A stretch of 64,000 nt of DNA, from assembly GCF_026210795.1 (NCBI RefSeq), contig NC_089441.1, positions 868,001-932,000 of the forward strand, written 5' to 3'. The position numbers and the translations under genes are program-made. The notes beneath the pieces were generated by a model. It had not been told where the DNA came from and did no database searches. It worked only from the letters and a program-made list of their open reading frames with translations. The DNA comes from Rhizophagus irregularis (taxonomy: Eukaryota > Glomeromycota > Glomeromycetes > Glomerales > Glomeraceae). Positions 1 to 12,024 of this stretch are shown here, in pieces (the first letter of the stretch is position 1; each line of letters opens with the position of its first letter).

Positions 1-1345
1 GTCAGGCTTGACGTTTTTGTAATTAAAAAATCAAAAAAAATGACTTTTTTAGTTGAAAAACGTCAGGCTTGACGTTTTTGTAATTAAAAAATCAAAAAAA
101 TGACTTTTTTAGTTAAAAAATGTCAGGCTTGACGTTTTTGTAATTAAAAAATCAAAAAAATGACTTTTTTAGCTAAAAAATGTCAGGCTTGACGTTTTTG
201 TAATTAAAAAATCAAAAAAAATGACTTTTTCAGTTAAAAAACGTCAGACTTGACGTTTTTGTAATTAAAAAATCAAAAAAATGACTTTTTCAGTTAAAAA
301 ACGTCAGACTTGACGTTTTTGTAATTAAAAAATCAAAAAAAATGACTTTTTTAGTTAAAAAACGTCAGACATGACATTTTTGTGATTAAAAATAAAAAAA
401 ATGATTTTTTTAATTAAAAACGTCAGATTTGACGTTTTTGTAATTAAAAAATCAAAAAAATGACTTTTTTAGTTAAAAAATGTCAGACTTGACGTTTTTG
501 TAATTAAAAAATCAAAAAAAATGACTTTTTTAGTTAAAAAACGTCAGACTTGACGTTTTTGTAATTAAAAAATCAAAAAAATGACTTTTTTAGTTAAAAA
601 ACGTCAGACTTGACGTTTTTTAATTAAAAAATAAAAAAAAAAATGATTTTTTTAGTTAAAAACGTCAGACATGACATTTTTGTGATTAAAAATAAAAAAA
701 AATGATTTTTTTATTAAAAACGTCAGATTTGACATTTTTATGATTCAAAAAATCATTTTTTACGTTAGATTTGACAATTTTGTAATTAAAAATCAAAAAA
801 AATGATTTTTTTAGTTAAAAACGTCAGACTTGACATTTTTGTAATTAAAAAATCAAAAAAAATGATTTTTTAATTAAAAACGTCAGACTCGACGTTTTTG
901 TAATTAAAAAATCAAAAAAAATGATTTTTTTAATTAAAAATATCAGACTTAACGTTTTTGTGATTAAAAATCAAAAAAAATGATTTTTTTGATTAAAAAC
1001 GTTAGACTTGACGTTATTGTAATTAAAAAATCAAAAAAAATGATTTTTTTGATTAAAAACGTCAAGTCTGATGTTTTTGTTATTAAAAAATCAAAAAAAT
1101 GATTTTTTTAATTAAAAAACGTCAGACTTGACATTTTTGTGATTAAAAAATAAAAATCAAAAAAATATTGGTTTTTTTTAATTAAAAACGTCAGACTTGA
1201 CATTTTTGTTATTAAAAAATCAAAAAAAAAATGATTTTTTTAATTAAAAACGTCAGACTTTGACATTTTTGTGATTAAAAATCAAAAAAATATTGGTTTT
1301 TTTAATTAAAAACGTCAGTCTTGACATTTTTTGTTAAAAAAATAA
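1..1345. repeat. ~60-bp palindromic tandem satellite, about 22 copies
   Basis: A unit of 60-61 bp repeats from the first base to about 1345, with gradual decay rightward. Each unit holds a near-perfect palindrome whose core is ACGTCAGACTTGACGT (arms ACGTCA/TGACGT, loop GACT), extended by A and T runs to about 10 bp per arm, and a second hairpin of the form AATCAAAAAAAATGATTT. Copies to the right have more substitutions and indels, and the array probably continues left of the window. The TGACG half-sites resemble bZIP/CREB sites by sequence, but their repeat context makes a regulatory role speculative. Confidence 0.95.
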
Positions 1346-1398
1346 AAAATGAAGAAAAAACATTTTTGCGTTATTTTTTTTATAATTTTATATGGAAA

Positions 1399-1454
1399 AA
1401 TGCCAAAACGTTTTTTTCTTAATAGTAATGCAAAAAAAAAAGTTTTTGGCATTT
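1399..1454. repeat. Inverted repeat (hairpin) next to the satellite
   Basis: The arms AAATGCCAAAAC and GTTTTTGGCATTT lie about 30 bases apart and can form a 12-bp stem. It sits just past the last satellite unit in T-rich sequence and may be a terminus of the satellite-bearing element or a remnant of it. Confidence 0.5.
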
Positions 1455-1650
1455 TTTTTAATAATATTATATGAAAAAACGCTGAAACGTTTTTTTTACA
1501 ATTTTTTTATTTTTTTGCAATATTTTATGAAATTTTAATGATCAACAAAAAATGAAATTATGCAAATATTGAATGATGCAACAATTTAACAGGGACTTTT
1601 AGTGGCACAGGAAGAGTTTTTGCGAAAAGTTGGCATTAGAAGTTTTTTTC

Positions 1651-1714
1651 ATTGTCATTGACATTGACATTGACATTGACATTGTCACTGACATTGACGT
1701 TGTCATTGACATTT
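1651..1714. repeat. Hexanucleotide microsatellite (CATTGA)n
   Basis: Around ten copies of a CATTGA/TTGACA-type hexamer, some altered to CATTGT or CACTGA. Simple repeat, nothing more is visible. Confidence 0.9.
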
Positions 1715-3283
1715 ACATAAAGTTATATAAGATTAATCTGAGAGTTTTTTACCAAAAAGGAAATTTTTTTATAAAAGGGAAATGATTTTCAATTTCGAGG
1801 CAATTCAGCAGGTGTTTTAATAACAAATTGAGAAATGATTTCCATAGAAAATCTCGTGACAAAATTTATAATAAATTTAAAATAAATGATCAACAAATGA
1901 TCAACAAAATCGTTACTAGTTTTATAAAAAACGCCCAATAATATCTTTTTATTGTTTTAATTATTATAGTTGACTCAATCAATTCAACAATTGAATATTC
2001 GTTGTCTTAACATAGAAAAATATGATCCAAATCCTTTTTGACTTTCGAACATCATGGACAAATATCCGAACTAATCATATTTGTATTACGTTCGGATAAC
2101 AAAGAAGATTAGTAACAATATTTTTCATTTCCCAACGATGCGATCGGCCGCAGCAAAACTTTTTTTTTGGTTTTTTTTTGGTTTTTTTCCTTTTTAATAT
2201 TTTTTTTTTAATTTTTTTGGGGTTTAACTTTTTTTCTATTTACAATCTATGTATTTCACCTTTTAGGTTTGGATCGATCGGATTGATACTGCGGTGTACC
2301 TTTTTTCCAATTTTTTCTTAATAATTTTTTTCTGGGTTATTTTTTTTACTAATATTTTCTTTTTTTCTAATTTTTCATTGTTTTTTTGCCTTAAATTTAT
2401 TTTACATGATTTTTGGAAAATATTCAGCTAAAAAAAAATAATTTTAATCAATTTTTAATTTTTCACTCGCGTTATAATCCAATTTATAAATAAATTAATA
2501 CTCTAAATTAATATTATGTAATAACCAATTTTTCCTAAATATATATATCAGAAATTTCATGTTGATTTAAACTTTCGCTGATTAAAGAAAATTAAAAAAT
2601 TTCACTATTTGATTGTCTCAAATTAACAATAAAAATGACAAGAAGTAATTTTATTCTAATGATTTATGGGTTCAATTCATATTCATATAAACATTAACAT
2701 TAATATTAATATGAATATGAAGAATATGATTATATGATAAATATTACTAGTGATGTATTTGGACCTGTCCCAATGAATTGGCCAGAATATAGCGGATTGT
2801 GGCACAGTTATGGCAAAACCGTGTGAAACCCAAATGTGTTATTGATGTTTAAATAGATAGCATAAGATAGTTTAATCGTATACATAGCTTAACAGCATAA
2901 ATTTTTAAATCTTTCCAAATTTGTTATCAAAATTTAAAGTTTCCATACTGATTTTAAATAACTTCTTTGATTATAAATTTCATGGAACAATAATTTTAAT
3001 AGTGATATTTACATACTTTATTTTATACTTTATAATATATTTTTTTAAGAAAATTTAAATTTTAATAAAAACTACGCACAAGTTATAACACAGTTGTGGT
3101 ACGGTGATCGAGTTCCAACTGCATCTCTAATAAATATAAATAATATAATTCTTCGGGAAGTAAATTTAAATTAACATTATAATGATGCTAACAATTGACA
3201 TTTTAAAATTTTTTTTTTTATTTAAAAAAAAAAAGAAAAAGAAAAAAAAAGTAAAACCCAATTTATAGCATACTATACAAATG
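1715..3283. other. Gene-free A+T-rich spacer
   Basis: I see no coding segment, RNA gene or clear element here. It holds T-runs (2160-2400), short A+T-rich stretches and a few restricted palindromes. A phrase GTGGTACGGTGATCGAG near 3105-3115 resembles the terminal repeat of the element at 15238-17145 but is isolated. Confidence 0.6.
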
Positions 3284-4229
3284 GCCATGTGGCGCAGTAA
3301 ATTTAATAATTTAAAAAAAAATGATTTTTGTTTGATAATAAAAGATCAATGAATCATGGTTTTGATAATATAATAAAGATTTGTTTGCGAATTTATTGTG
3401 AAGTCTATTTGAGAAATTATTTTAAAAGCCACAAAATAATTGTAATACGCAAAATAAACAAAAATCATTATTGACTACTAAAAAAGAAGTTGCGAGACAA
3501 ATAGATTTTTTTTACACGAGTTTGATCATGTTTGTATGATTATTTAATACATTTATGGAAATTTGTGCAACTTGCTAAAAGAGTTTTTTTTTACCCCATT
3601 TTTTTTTTAAAAAAAAAAAGAAAATATGTAAAAGGAAAAAAACTGCATCGATTCGTTAGGAATGAGGATAGAGCGTTATGGGATTCAGATTCACCATCCT
3701 TTAATCCTAATTATATATAATCTAAGAATATTAAATTTGCAAAAGTTTCTGGTAGATAACAATTTTGATGATCATTTGATCATTTAACCTGCGAGTTTAT
3801 GGCTAAAAAATTTGTATCACCGTATTTTTAAAGTACAACGGGTTGGGTTACCGAATAGGAATAATTAGCATCTGCTTACTCTACGATAATCAATAAATCA
3901 AATGTATCCATTAAAATTCCCTTTTTAATTCTGACGGAATATATCAGTTCCGATTCTGAGATAAAATCAATCTTATTGTGAAATAAGTAATGGGTAACTG
4001 TATCAATGATTAATAATTATAGACTTTTTATTCTATTGATAGACTTTATCCATCTTTTTAAATAGACATAATAGTAAAAATTTCGAAATCTATTTTATTA
4101 TATCGATTCACAAAATCACATGTTGGTACTGCTACAAGTAAAAACCGGAATTCATAATATCTATACTTATTTTCATATAAGTAGATCCATTATTATTTTG
4201 CACTACATTATAGTTTTACTATTTGAAAA

Positions 4230-5936
4230 ATGACAGACTTTTTAAATTATTCTTCATTATTAATTTCTACAACAATAAAACATTATCTTAATGGACCTCC
4301 AAGACCTTCATGGAATTTGAAAAATCATTTATCTTTTGCAAAGTTTGTATTATTCAATAGTGCCGAAACAATTGAGCAATTTCAAAGTGTCAGTTCTCTT
4401 CCTGTTCCTGCAAAAACTGGCGTGATTATAAATGAATTTAAGATAAACAATAAATATAGAAATGAAGCACAAGTTTATCTTGATAAAATTTTGAAACCAT
4501 ATGAACATGTTTTAGACCCTGAATGGAAAAATTTAAAAGATGATGGAATTTTTGCTGAATGGGTTCAAGTTCCTAATGATGAATGGGAAAAAAGAGAAGT
4601 TAGGAAAACTATTTTGTATTTACACGGTGGAGCTTATTCTTTTCTTTGTAAAAAATCTCATCGTCCTATTACAAGCTCTTTTGCTAAAATGGCAAATGCA
4701 AGAGTTTTAGGTAAGCTTAATCTTGGAAGAATGAAATTTTTATTAATCTATAAATCTATATCTAACTAAAATTTTCGTTTATAGTAATCAATTACCGGCT
4801 AGCACCTCAAAATCAATTTCCTGCCGCATTACATGATGCATTATCTGCTTATTTATATCTTTTAAATCCTCCAAAAGATGCGGGATTTGAACCTTTAAAT
4901 CCAAAAAATATTGTCTTTGCTGGTAATAGTGCTGGAGGCGGTTTAAGTCTAGCTCTTGGTCTTGCTATACGTGATGCTGGTTTGCCATCATCGGCTGGTA
5001 TTATCGGTTCGGTAAATATAGATTATATTTTTTTTTCTTTGTATTATATTTATTAATCATTCATATGATAATATCACGACACATTACAGAGCCCATGGGT
5101 TGATCTAACAGTTAGCATGCCTTCAATAATAAATGATGAATGTGCTGATTTTCTTCCAAATCTGAAAAGTGGTCTTGCTGATAAATTTACAGAATCTCAA
5201 GCTAGTAAAGAATACAAAGAAAAAGATGCTGCGTTCGCAGCGAAGATTAAGAACCAAAATCTTGGTCCAAAAATTTGGCATGATTCCTTTAATAGACCTG
5301 ATGGAAGATTACAATTATACGTAGCTAATGAAGGTTTAGCAATTCCATATGTTAGTCCAATGTTAGCTGAAAGCTTATGCGATTTGCCTCCTTTATTATT
5401 GGTAATAAAAGATATCCCTTGATCCTCTCTTAGATTTTTTTTGTACTAAAAAAGGATTTATTTGTATAATATAGACTGCAGGAGATGATGAAAGATTACG
5501 AGATGAAATAATTTATTTTGCTCATAAATCTGCTGAACCAACTAAATATAAAGGTCCATCTTATAATGCTGGTAAATTTGAAAAATCTCCATTCCAAACT
5601 CCGACAAATACTACACTTGAAATATATGAAGAAATGCCTCACGACTTCCAAGTAAATATTACTAAAAATTGATTTTATTTTTTTTTTAAAAAAAAAATAA
5701 AAATTAACTCTTTTAATAATGTATTCTAGTTGTTAATGGAGCATGTTTGCACTACGAAGTCATATGAACGTATGGTTGAATTTATAAATAGGGTGACGAA
5801 TATTCTTAACGAACCTCTTCCTCCTCTTCCTCCTTCCTCTTATAATTACATAAATGTTAAAGGAGAGTTTGGTCCTTTAAAGGAACGTCATGAAAAAGTT
5901 CTTAATTGGGATAAAATTGGCATTGTACCAAGCTAA
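4230..5936 (+). CDS. Alpha/beta hydrolase, HSL-type esterase/lipase, copy A (5 exons)
   Basis: Exons 4230-4710, 4785-5011, 5090-5401, 5475-5651 and 5730-5936 join in frame to 467 residues; every junction is GT/AG. The product matches the alpha/beta hydrolase fold-3 (hormone-sensitive lipase) family: oxyanion motif HGGA at residues 132-135, the YRLAP block right after it, nucleophile motif GNSAG with Ser209, Asp in GDDE (about 344-345) and His396 in MPHDF. It should hydrolyse short ester bonds (steryl acetate, acylglycerol or xenobiotic esters); substrate cannot be read. No signal peptide is obvious. The third glycine of the family's HGGG is alanine here but glycine in copy B, a possible activity difference. 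The ATG is the first in frame and aligned in both paralogues. Confidence 0.9.
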
Positions 5937-6775
5937 TTAATCACACGAAATGAATTGAAATGAATTCAATGCTACTTCACTATTTCACGTAAATTGATAA
6001 GTAAGTTAATAATAAATTTTAAATTTGCGAAATAAGATCTTATTAATTTATCTGAAGATTTATTTTTAGTATACTGAAACTTTTGTATATATTACTGTAT
6101 ATTTCATTTTTTGTTATTTTTATTTATTTATTTATTTTATTTATTTTTTTATTTTTTTTTTACAATTGAAAATAAAATTTCAAATTGATTATAATAATTT
6201 TTCCGAGTGTTAAAATATAAAGTTCTATTTTAATTATGTAAGTCAGAAATTCAAATGTGTAGATTATTGTTGCAAAATCATAAAATCATCTACCCGCCCT
6301 AACATACTAAAACACGAATTGATACGAGACTTGTAAGTACGATGATAAGTTTTTAATTTCAAATTGCCGCAGCATATCCAATCCGAGTCACTGTTATCAC
6401 TTCACTAAGTTCGTGATTTTGTATAATATCATTTCCGGTAGAGTTGCACATTCCATTATTTATCTATGGATGTGCGAGAGAGAATAAATAATTTCAAAGC
6501 CTTATTGGAAAACGTAAAAACTTAAAAATTAATGGGTAAAATGTACCTGCTTTTTGAATATATGTTCGCTATGAGTACTATAATTCAAAATTTTTCAGTT
6601 AATGATTTTGATATTATACTTTAATAACAACCTTAATACTATATTTCACCTTCCAGAATGACATAAATACTTTTCACCTGTCAAAAGGTCTTATGTTTTA
6701 GGAAGAATATGTAAATGGGAGAGAATCTTCTTAGTAACCAAGTATTGGGTAAGAAATGGCAAATACATTAGGTGA
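5937..6775. other. 3' flank of esterase copy A
   Basis: Contains A+T-rich sequence with TTTA repeats (6115-6160) and otherwise only sequence shared with the flank of copy B. The stretch 6640-6775 recurs at 17255-17435. No gene seen. Confidence 0.6.
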
Positions 6776-6810
6776 GCCATATGGCGCAGTAAATTTAATA
6801 ATAACAATCA

Positions 6811-9741
6811 CTGGTCGAAGTGGGATGATTTGCATGAAGTTTATTGCCCATAAATAGCTTATACATTTGTTGATCTCAATTACGCTTAAGAAATCTCCAT
6901 CAAATTTAATTTATAGATTGAAACGGGTAAAATTTATTGTAAATTTTATGATTTTAAAACTAATTCGCTAATTATAATGTATAAATTCTAAATAAATTTT
7001 AATTAAATTTAATATCAATGTTTATTACGCATATAATAGCTTGAAATTTACTTGAAATATGATATTAAATTTGCAACAAGCCATTTACTTACTATTATTG
7101 AAATTTTGCTATACTAAAACAAAATTTATATTATTACAAAATTACAAAAAAAAGCAAAGAGATAATCATAAACTTCGTAGCCACGCTCAATTAAGGCAAT
7201 GTATTACTAGACCTATGCTAAAGATGACTTTAGCAAGGCTTTCTTTGTGAAATTAAAAGAAATTTCATACACTTTGCCAGCTGGTGAGAAAGCTTATGAC
7301 CTCTAATAATCTCAAGTCAATTTATATTAAAAAATCTAGAATGTTTGTGAGAAATAATAATTAATGTTATATTATTGTATTTGCTATTTGTGTCATTTTG
7401 TGATGGTTAAGTTGAACATATTCCAAGCATCAAAAACCATAATTGCAGTTTATTATTTTGAAGAGTATAAAAGAAAATGTAAAGAAAATTAAAAAATAGT
7501 TTATTCGTGATTAAAAATAGTTAAAATAGTTAAAATAGTTTAATATGTTATATCAATCCTCAAAATGGAATCGGGTCCTATTTTGTCATGTGTATCACAT
7601 GATATAATAACTGATAGGCGCAGTTCAATGACGGATAATCTTTCTTTAAAAAAAAAGTTTGTTCTTTCCCATAATTCCTTTCCCTCTTTCTCCTTCATTA
7701 ATTTTTTTTTCACAACAATGACATCAATGAGCTATTGGTATGAACAACTGACAAAAATTAAAGGAAATGAACAAATAATTCCAATGGCTCAAAGTTGAAG
7801 TTCAACTGAACATTTTCGCAAATAGTGCTCTCTTAGGTGATTTCTTTTTATTTTTATCAATTTTTTGAATTTTTTTTTGTTTTATCGTTATTTACTATAA
7901 TTTTCTTTTTTTTCTTATTATTTTTCATAAAATTTTTTCCAAGCCTATGATAGCTGGACTTGAAGAAAACAAAAGTAAAAATTATACTTTACAATAAAAC
8001 AAGAACTGGAAATTAAAATAAATGGCAAGTTAGTTTTGTTTTAATAGTTCATTATTAGTATTAGAAATGTATTAAAATTTTCTTTTTAATTTTTTAAAGG
8101 TAACAGAGAATCTTCAGACGATTGGTGATTATTGGGGAAAAAGTTTCTATAAAAAATGTATTAAATGTTCCTTCTTTTTTTTTTGGTAGGTAATGTTCTC
8201 TGGAGGGACTTTTTGGACAGTAAGTAAAATTTTTGGGAAAAGAATTTCGCCATTAATTATGAGGAACATACTAAATTTCCTTTTTTTTATTTTTTTGTAG
8301 GTAATGACTTGTCTGTGGAAGACTTTTGGATAGTGAGTTATTTCTTTTGAGAGGAATTCGTCATTTATCTGTAAGAAATGTCTGACGCTTCTTTTTTTAA
8401 TCTTTATAGGTTCTGTATTTCCAGACTTTGGTAAGCTATTTGAATTCAGAATTGACTTTAAGAAACCTATTTTAAAAGAATTTTATTAATGAAATTTTTC
8501 TTTTTTTATTTTTTAGCCTTATGGTACTTTGGATCTTTGAAGCAGAATTTTGTTAATGGAAGATGAAGTTTTTTCTCTCATTTTAACGTGGATTTTTTTG
8601 ACACATGGACTTCTGATAATTCTTTTTTTAAAGTTCTTTTTTTTAATTTAAAAAAAGGGAAAGTGATTTTTAAATTATTTTTAATGAATTCAGTTTTTTA
8701 GACGGCTTCATTAGGATCTTTAGACACGTAGGTTATGGTGTACTTTTTTTTATATTCTTAAACTTTTTTTTTAATATAATATTAACCTAACAACTTCATT
8801 TTCGTTCTTATTTGGATAAGTCTTCAGCTCTTTGGAGGCTGATTTCGGTAAGATATTTTTTTCTTTGACATTAAAAAATGATTACTAACTTTTTTTTCTT
8901 TTATAGATGACTTGCTCTTTGGTATCCAGAGATATTTTTGAACATGGATTTCGTAAGTTCAATTTTTTTCTTTAATTTTTCTTTTAACAAAGAATGATCA
9001 CTAATATTCATCATCTTTCTTTTTTCAGATGGTTGGTTTTTTGACTTTTTAAACACGTGAAAACTTGGTGAGATTTGTTTCTAATTATGCATTTCAATGA
9101 AATGTTTTTACTAACATTTCAATTTTCTCTTTTTTAGATGGTCTAGGTCTCTGAATCAAATGTTTAGGGATCTTGTAGAAAAGAAGTTTGAGGTTAGAGA
9201 TCATAGGCTTTCTCACCAGCTGGCAAAGTGTATGAAATTTCTTTTAATTCACAAAGAAAGCCTTGCTAAAGTCATCTTTAGTGTAGGTCTAGTAATACAT
9301 TGCCTTAATTGAGCGTGGCTACGAAGTTTATGATTCTTAAATAGAAGTGAAGTTTCATTATAATATACATAAAATTTATATAAAATTTATAATAATTTAT
9401 TGTATTTATTGTTAATATTTTAGCTATATATTTGCAAATATGAGCGAAATTTCATTAACATTTCTTATATCATAAAAAATTTCTGTTTAATGTATTATAA
9501 GTTTAAATGATATATAAAGAAGGTTTTATCACAATTTAAAATACATTTATATAATAGAAACTTGTAAATTTCAAATGACATATACACTTCATGGAAATTG
9601 GACAAGTTTACAACAAATTTCCTTAATATACACTTTAATTGGAATTAATTGAAATTACTGGTAAATCAATTTGAAATGTGACGTGTATATAAAATTTCTC
9701 TAGTGTAAATGTATTGCACATCCCCCTACTTCGACCAGTGA
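6811..9741. mobile_element. Inverted-repeat element carrying exon-intron array 1
   Basis: Outer ends are inverted copies of CACTGGTCGAAGTRGGG (left from 6811, right ending at 9741). A second, longer inverted pair of about 140 bp lies inside (about 7163-7307 against 9189-9340), sharing runs such as CTTCGTAGCCACGCTCAATT. A clear target-site duplication was not found. It lies directly beside the right end of duplication copy 1. The interior has no transposase; it contains a leader (about 7565-7640), a pyrimidine-rich stretch and the exon-intron array. The leader phrase TGTATCACATG...GATATAAT...GCAGTTCAATGAC recurs before array 2 at about 43190-43225. A non-autonomous DNA element is the likeliest reading. 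Confidence 0.65.
8095..9190 (+). repeat. Exon-intron array 1 (tandem micro-exon modules)
   Basis: About ten exon-like pieces of 21-50 nt alternate with 55-95-nt segments that start GTAAG/GTGAG and end in a long pyrimidine tract plus AG. Clear examples are exons 8821-8847, 8907-8952 and 9029-9067, with introns 8848-8906 and 8953-9028. Introns contain CTAAC or CTAAT branch-like sites 25-35 nt before AG. Exons resemble one another around TCTTTGGATC, TTTAAACACGTG and a final TTTCG or ACTTG before GT. Lengths are not multiples of three and no continuous frame results, so a spliced non-coding RNA or decayed module repeat is more likely than a protein gene. Confidence 0.6.
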
Positions 9742-9745
9742 ATAA

Positions 9746-10100
9746 AAAACTTCATGAACTTTATGTTATTCATTTCAAATATCAATAGAACTCCTCCTTA
9801 TAACAAATAAATTTAGGAAAGCAGAATATTTTATCTTATTCTAGCTATAGTACCCTATAAAAAACCCTAAAAAAAAATCATTCGAAAAATGTGTTAATTC
9901 ATATGATATTCATGCGATTTTGTATTTTATTCAATAAACATCCGAATTTAAAAAAAAGCAATTTTAGTTAAATTTTAAGCATTTAAATAGTATCCTCCGA
10001 AAATAATTTAAAAAATGTACAAAAAAAGTCGTAAACAAAATCATCATATTAACAATCAATTAATATGATACAAAAAAATACAATTTTTGTTACTTAATCG
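9746..10100. other. Gene-free spacer
   Basis: A+T-rich sequence between the inverted-repeat element and the minus-strand pseudogene; nothing recognisable. Confidence 0.5.
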
Positions 10101-10103
10101 TCA

Positions 10104-10700
10104 TCCCATTCTTCCATACAATCCTTATCAATAATATACGTTGTGCGTCCCAAATTCATAAAAACTACACACCTTTTTATTGCAGTAACATCAATGAATT
10201 GTGTAGCACCATCACCTGCTCCACAATATCTTCATTCATTAGTTCATCATATCTTGGCATTTCATCCATCATGATACTTCATCTAGCTATTGATCCATCT
10301 TTTGATGCTTCATCCACTGGCTCATCTTCTGATAATTCATCCATTGGTCCATCTTCTGATAATTCATCTATTGGTCCATCTTCCTGATGCATCGTCCATT
10401 GGTTCATCTTCTGATAATTTATCCATTGATCCATCTTCTGATGATTCATCTAATGGTTCATATCCTGATGCTTTATCCATCGGCACTAGACTATTATTTG
10501 CAAAAGCTAATATATTGGTAAATTATTATTATCTGTCCAAAAGAATCAACATACCCGAAATTATCCATTTCCATAGTATCATTACTATGGTTTATTATTA
10601 TTATTTCATTTGAATCCAAGGAATAATATTCTTGCTTATTATGTTGATAATGCTTACGGCTATATGTGCGTGTTGATTTACTAACATAAGAACCTGACAC
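10104..10700 (-). pseudogene. Decayed gene with acidic 9-residue repeats, unknown function
   Basis: Read on the minus strand from ATG near 10698, an open stretch of about 45 residues is followed by a possible intron. It then enters a repeat of the form EDGPMDELS, a 27-bp direct repeat at about 10305-10470, and ends in the acidic tail EEWDDD at about 10100-10107. One extra G near 10383 shifts the frame, and a TGA plus a further shift lie near 10270-10290. The plus strand gives a Ser/Ile-rich reading of the same repeat that I judge spurious, because the minus frame yields a sensible acidic protein. The family is not recognised. Confidence 0.4.
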
Positions 10701-11099
10701 TTATAACAGGTACATCATACTAAGTTAATAATTTTAAAATAATGTTATGGTTGTAATAGAAATATATTTTAATGTTAATGGTAAAAAGTGTAAATTGTAA
10801 ATTTGAAAATTAAATAATTTTTAATGTAACTTTTATAATTAATCATTTATTACGTCATTTTTTGATCATCAAATATACTTTTACTACAATGATTTATAAG
10901 CAAAGTTAACAAGTTGATTGAACTTAACCTTTTTATTAAAAATAGTCTGAAAAAAAATAGTATAATTTTTTAATTCTTTTACTTTTATTTTTAATATAAT
11001 AAACTCAACTTTCTTTCAAAACTACTTTTATAATTCTTTTTGCTCAAATAACAATTAAATTTTTATTTTATTATATAAAAATATAATTTTTTTACAATA
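10701..11099. other. Gene-free A+T-rich spacer
   Basis: Intergenic sequence between two decayed genes on opposite strands; no element or gene is visible. Confidence 0.5.
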
Positions 11100-11618
11100 A
11101 TGGAAAGAAAAAGAAAAGTAAAAGAAACAATTAGTAATGATTCTGAGGATGATTATAATTTTCACCAAGTGAAAACACGAATGATAATTCCTCTATATCA
11201 AATGATGAATTCGAGACTGCTAAACAGTCTCATGATAATAATCACAAGTTTACTATTGTTATGGAACGTATTGTGCTGAAAATGCACGTCTTCAAAAACA
11301 TCTTAATAAAGAAAAAAAAACAGCAAGCTGTTAATAATATAAGAAGTAAGTTAGATGATGATGATATTTCAAGTGATAATTCAGAGTTATCTAGGCTAAA
11401 GAAAATATCCAAACATGCTAAACTTAACCAACATTCATTTGATTTAAGTATTAATGAGCATGAGGTAATTATTATAATAAATTAAATGAAATTGTATTGC
11501 TGATAAAAATTATTGAGTAAAATTACTAGTAGCCTATTCCTAAGCCAAAAGTTGGTCGTAAATATTTGGATATTCGCAAAGTACTCAATATAGAAAAAGA
11601 AAAGTATAACAGTTATTG
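11100..11618 (+). pseudogene. Decayed lysine-rich coiled-coil-like gene, unknown family
   Basis: An ATG at 11100 opens a basic start (MERKRKVKET) and an Asp/Ser-rich stretch. At least two frame changes follow: near 11165, and in the AENARLQKHLNKEKK coiled-coil-like part near 11280-11330. A GT/AG intron (about 11465-11531) leads to a second coding-like piece containing KPKVGRKYLDIRKV and ending at a donor near 11619. The downstream part is absent; sequence from 11650 is unrelated. The layout suggests a nuclear or DNA-binding type protein, but that is inference and the gene is broken. Confidence 0.45.
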
Positions 11619-11639
11619 GGTAAGTATATTATTTACTAA

Positions 11640-12024
11640 AGATATTGTAGCGAACGGTCGATCACGTGACCAAAATTCAACTTGATCACGAGGCGACGAA
11701 TCAATGTTCCGAATGTTGCGTATATATATGCTACATATTAAATATGTTTCACATATTGAACATATTAAATATGTATAGAATTTTAGATATATATAGACCT
11801 GTAATAAATGTTAAAATGATATATAATATATTAAATAAATTTTTTAAAAGAAATTTTTCTTCCAGATTTGTATATTTATTTATTCAATTCAAAAAACTCT
11901 TTAACTTAAAGAAGAAAACTTTTTATATTAATTAAAAAAAACATTCTTTTTTTTTTAAAAAAAAAAAGAATGATTGCACTTTAAGATAAAAGTTTCATTT
12001 TTTTTTTCATTTAAAAAAAATATA
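11640..12024. other. Spacer between pseudogene and duplication copy 2
   Basis: Begins with a GGTCGATCACGTGACC-like palindrome at 11658-11671, then A+T-rich sequence with ATATTAAATATG repeats. No convincing gene. Confidence 0.45.

Larger units (their letters stand above)
3284..6802 (+). repeat. Segmental duplication, copy 1 (direct-repeat bounded)
   Basis: This block, with its esterase gene and both flanks, recurs in the same orientation at about 12025-17435. The copy is bounded on both sides by a nearly identical 27-bp direct repeat beginning GCCATRTGGCGCAGTAAAT (3284-3310 and 6776-6802). Homology to copy 2 starts near 3325 and runs to about 6430, then resumes at 6640-6775, matching 17255-17435; the gap in copy 2 is occupied by a Crypton-like element. 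Coding identity between the copies is very high, and upstream flanks differ mainly by small indels, so the duplication is fairly recent. Confidence 0.9.

Noticed and set aside
1-1345. CRISPR array
   Set aside because: Units are contiguous with no unique spacers and lie in a eukaryotic context; it is a satellite.
7565-7798. 77-residue protein in the array 1 leader
   Set aside because: No motif, low complexity, and it lies in a region homologous to the non-coding leader of array 3.
10199-10613. Plus-strand Ser/Asp-repeat proteins
   Set aside because: The same DNA read on the minus strand gives a more protein-like acidic repeat with a sensible C-terminus; plus-strand readings are shadows of the repeat.
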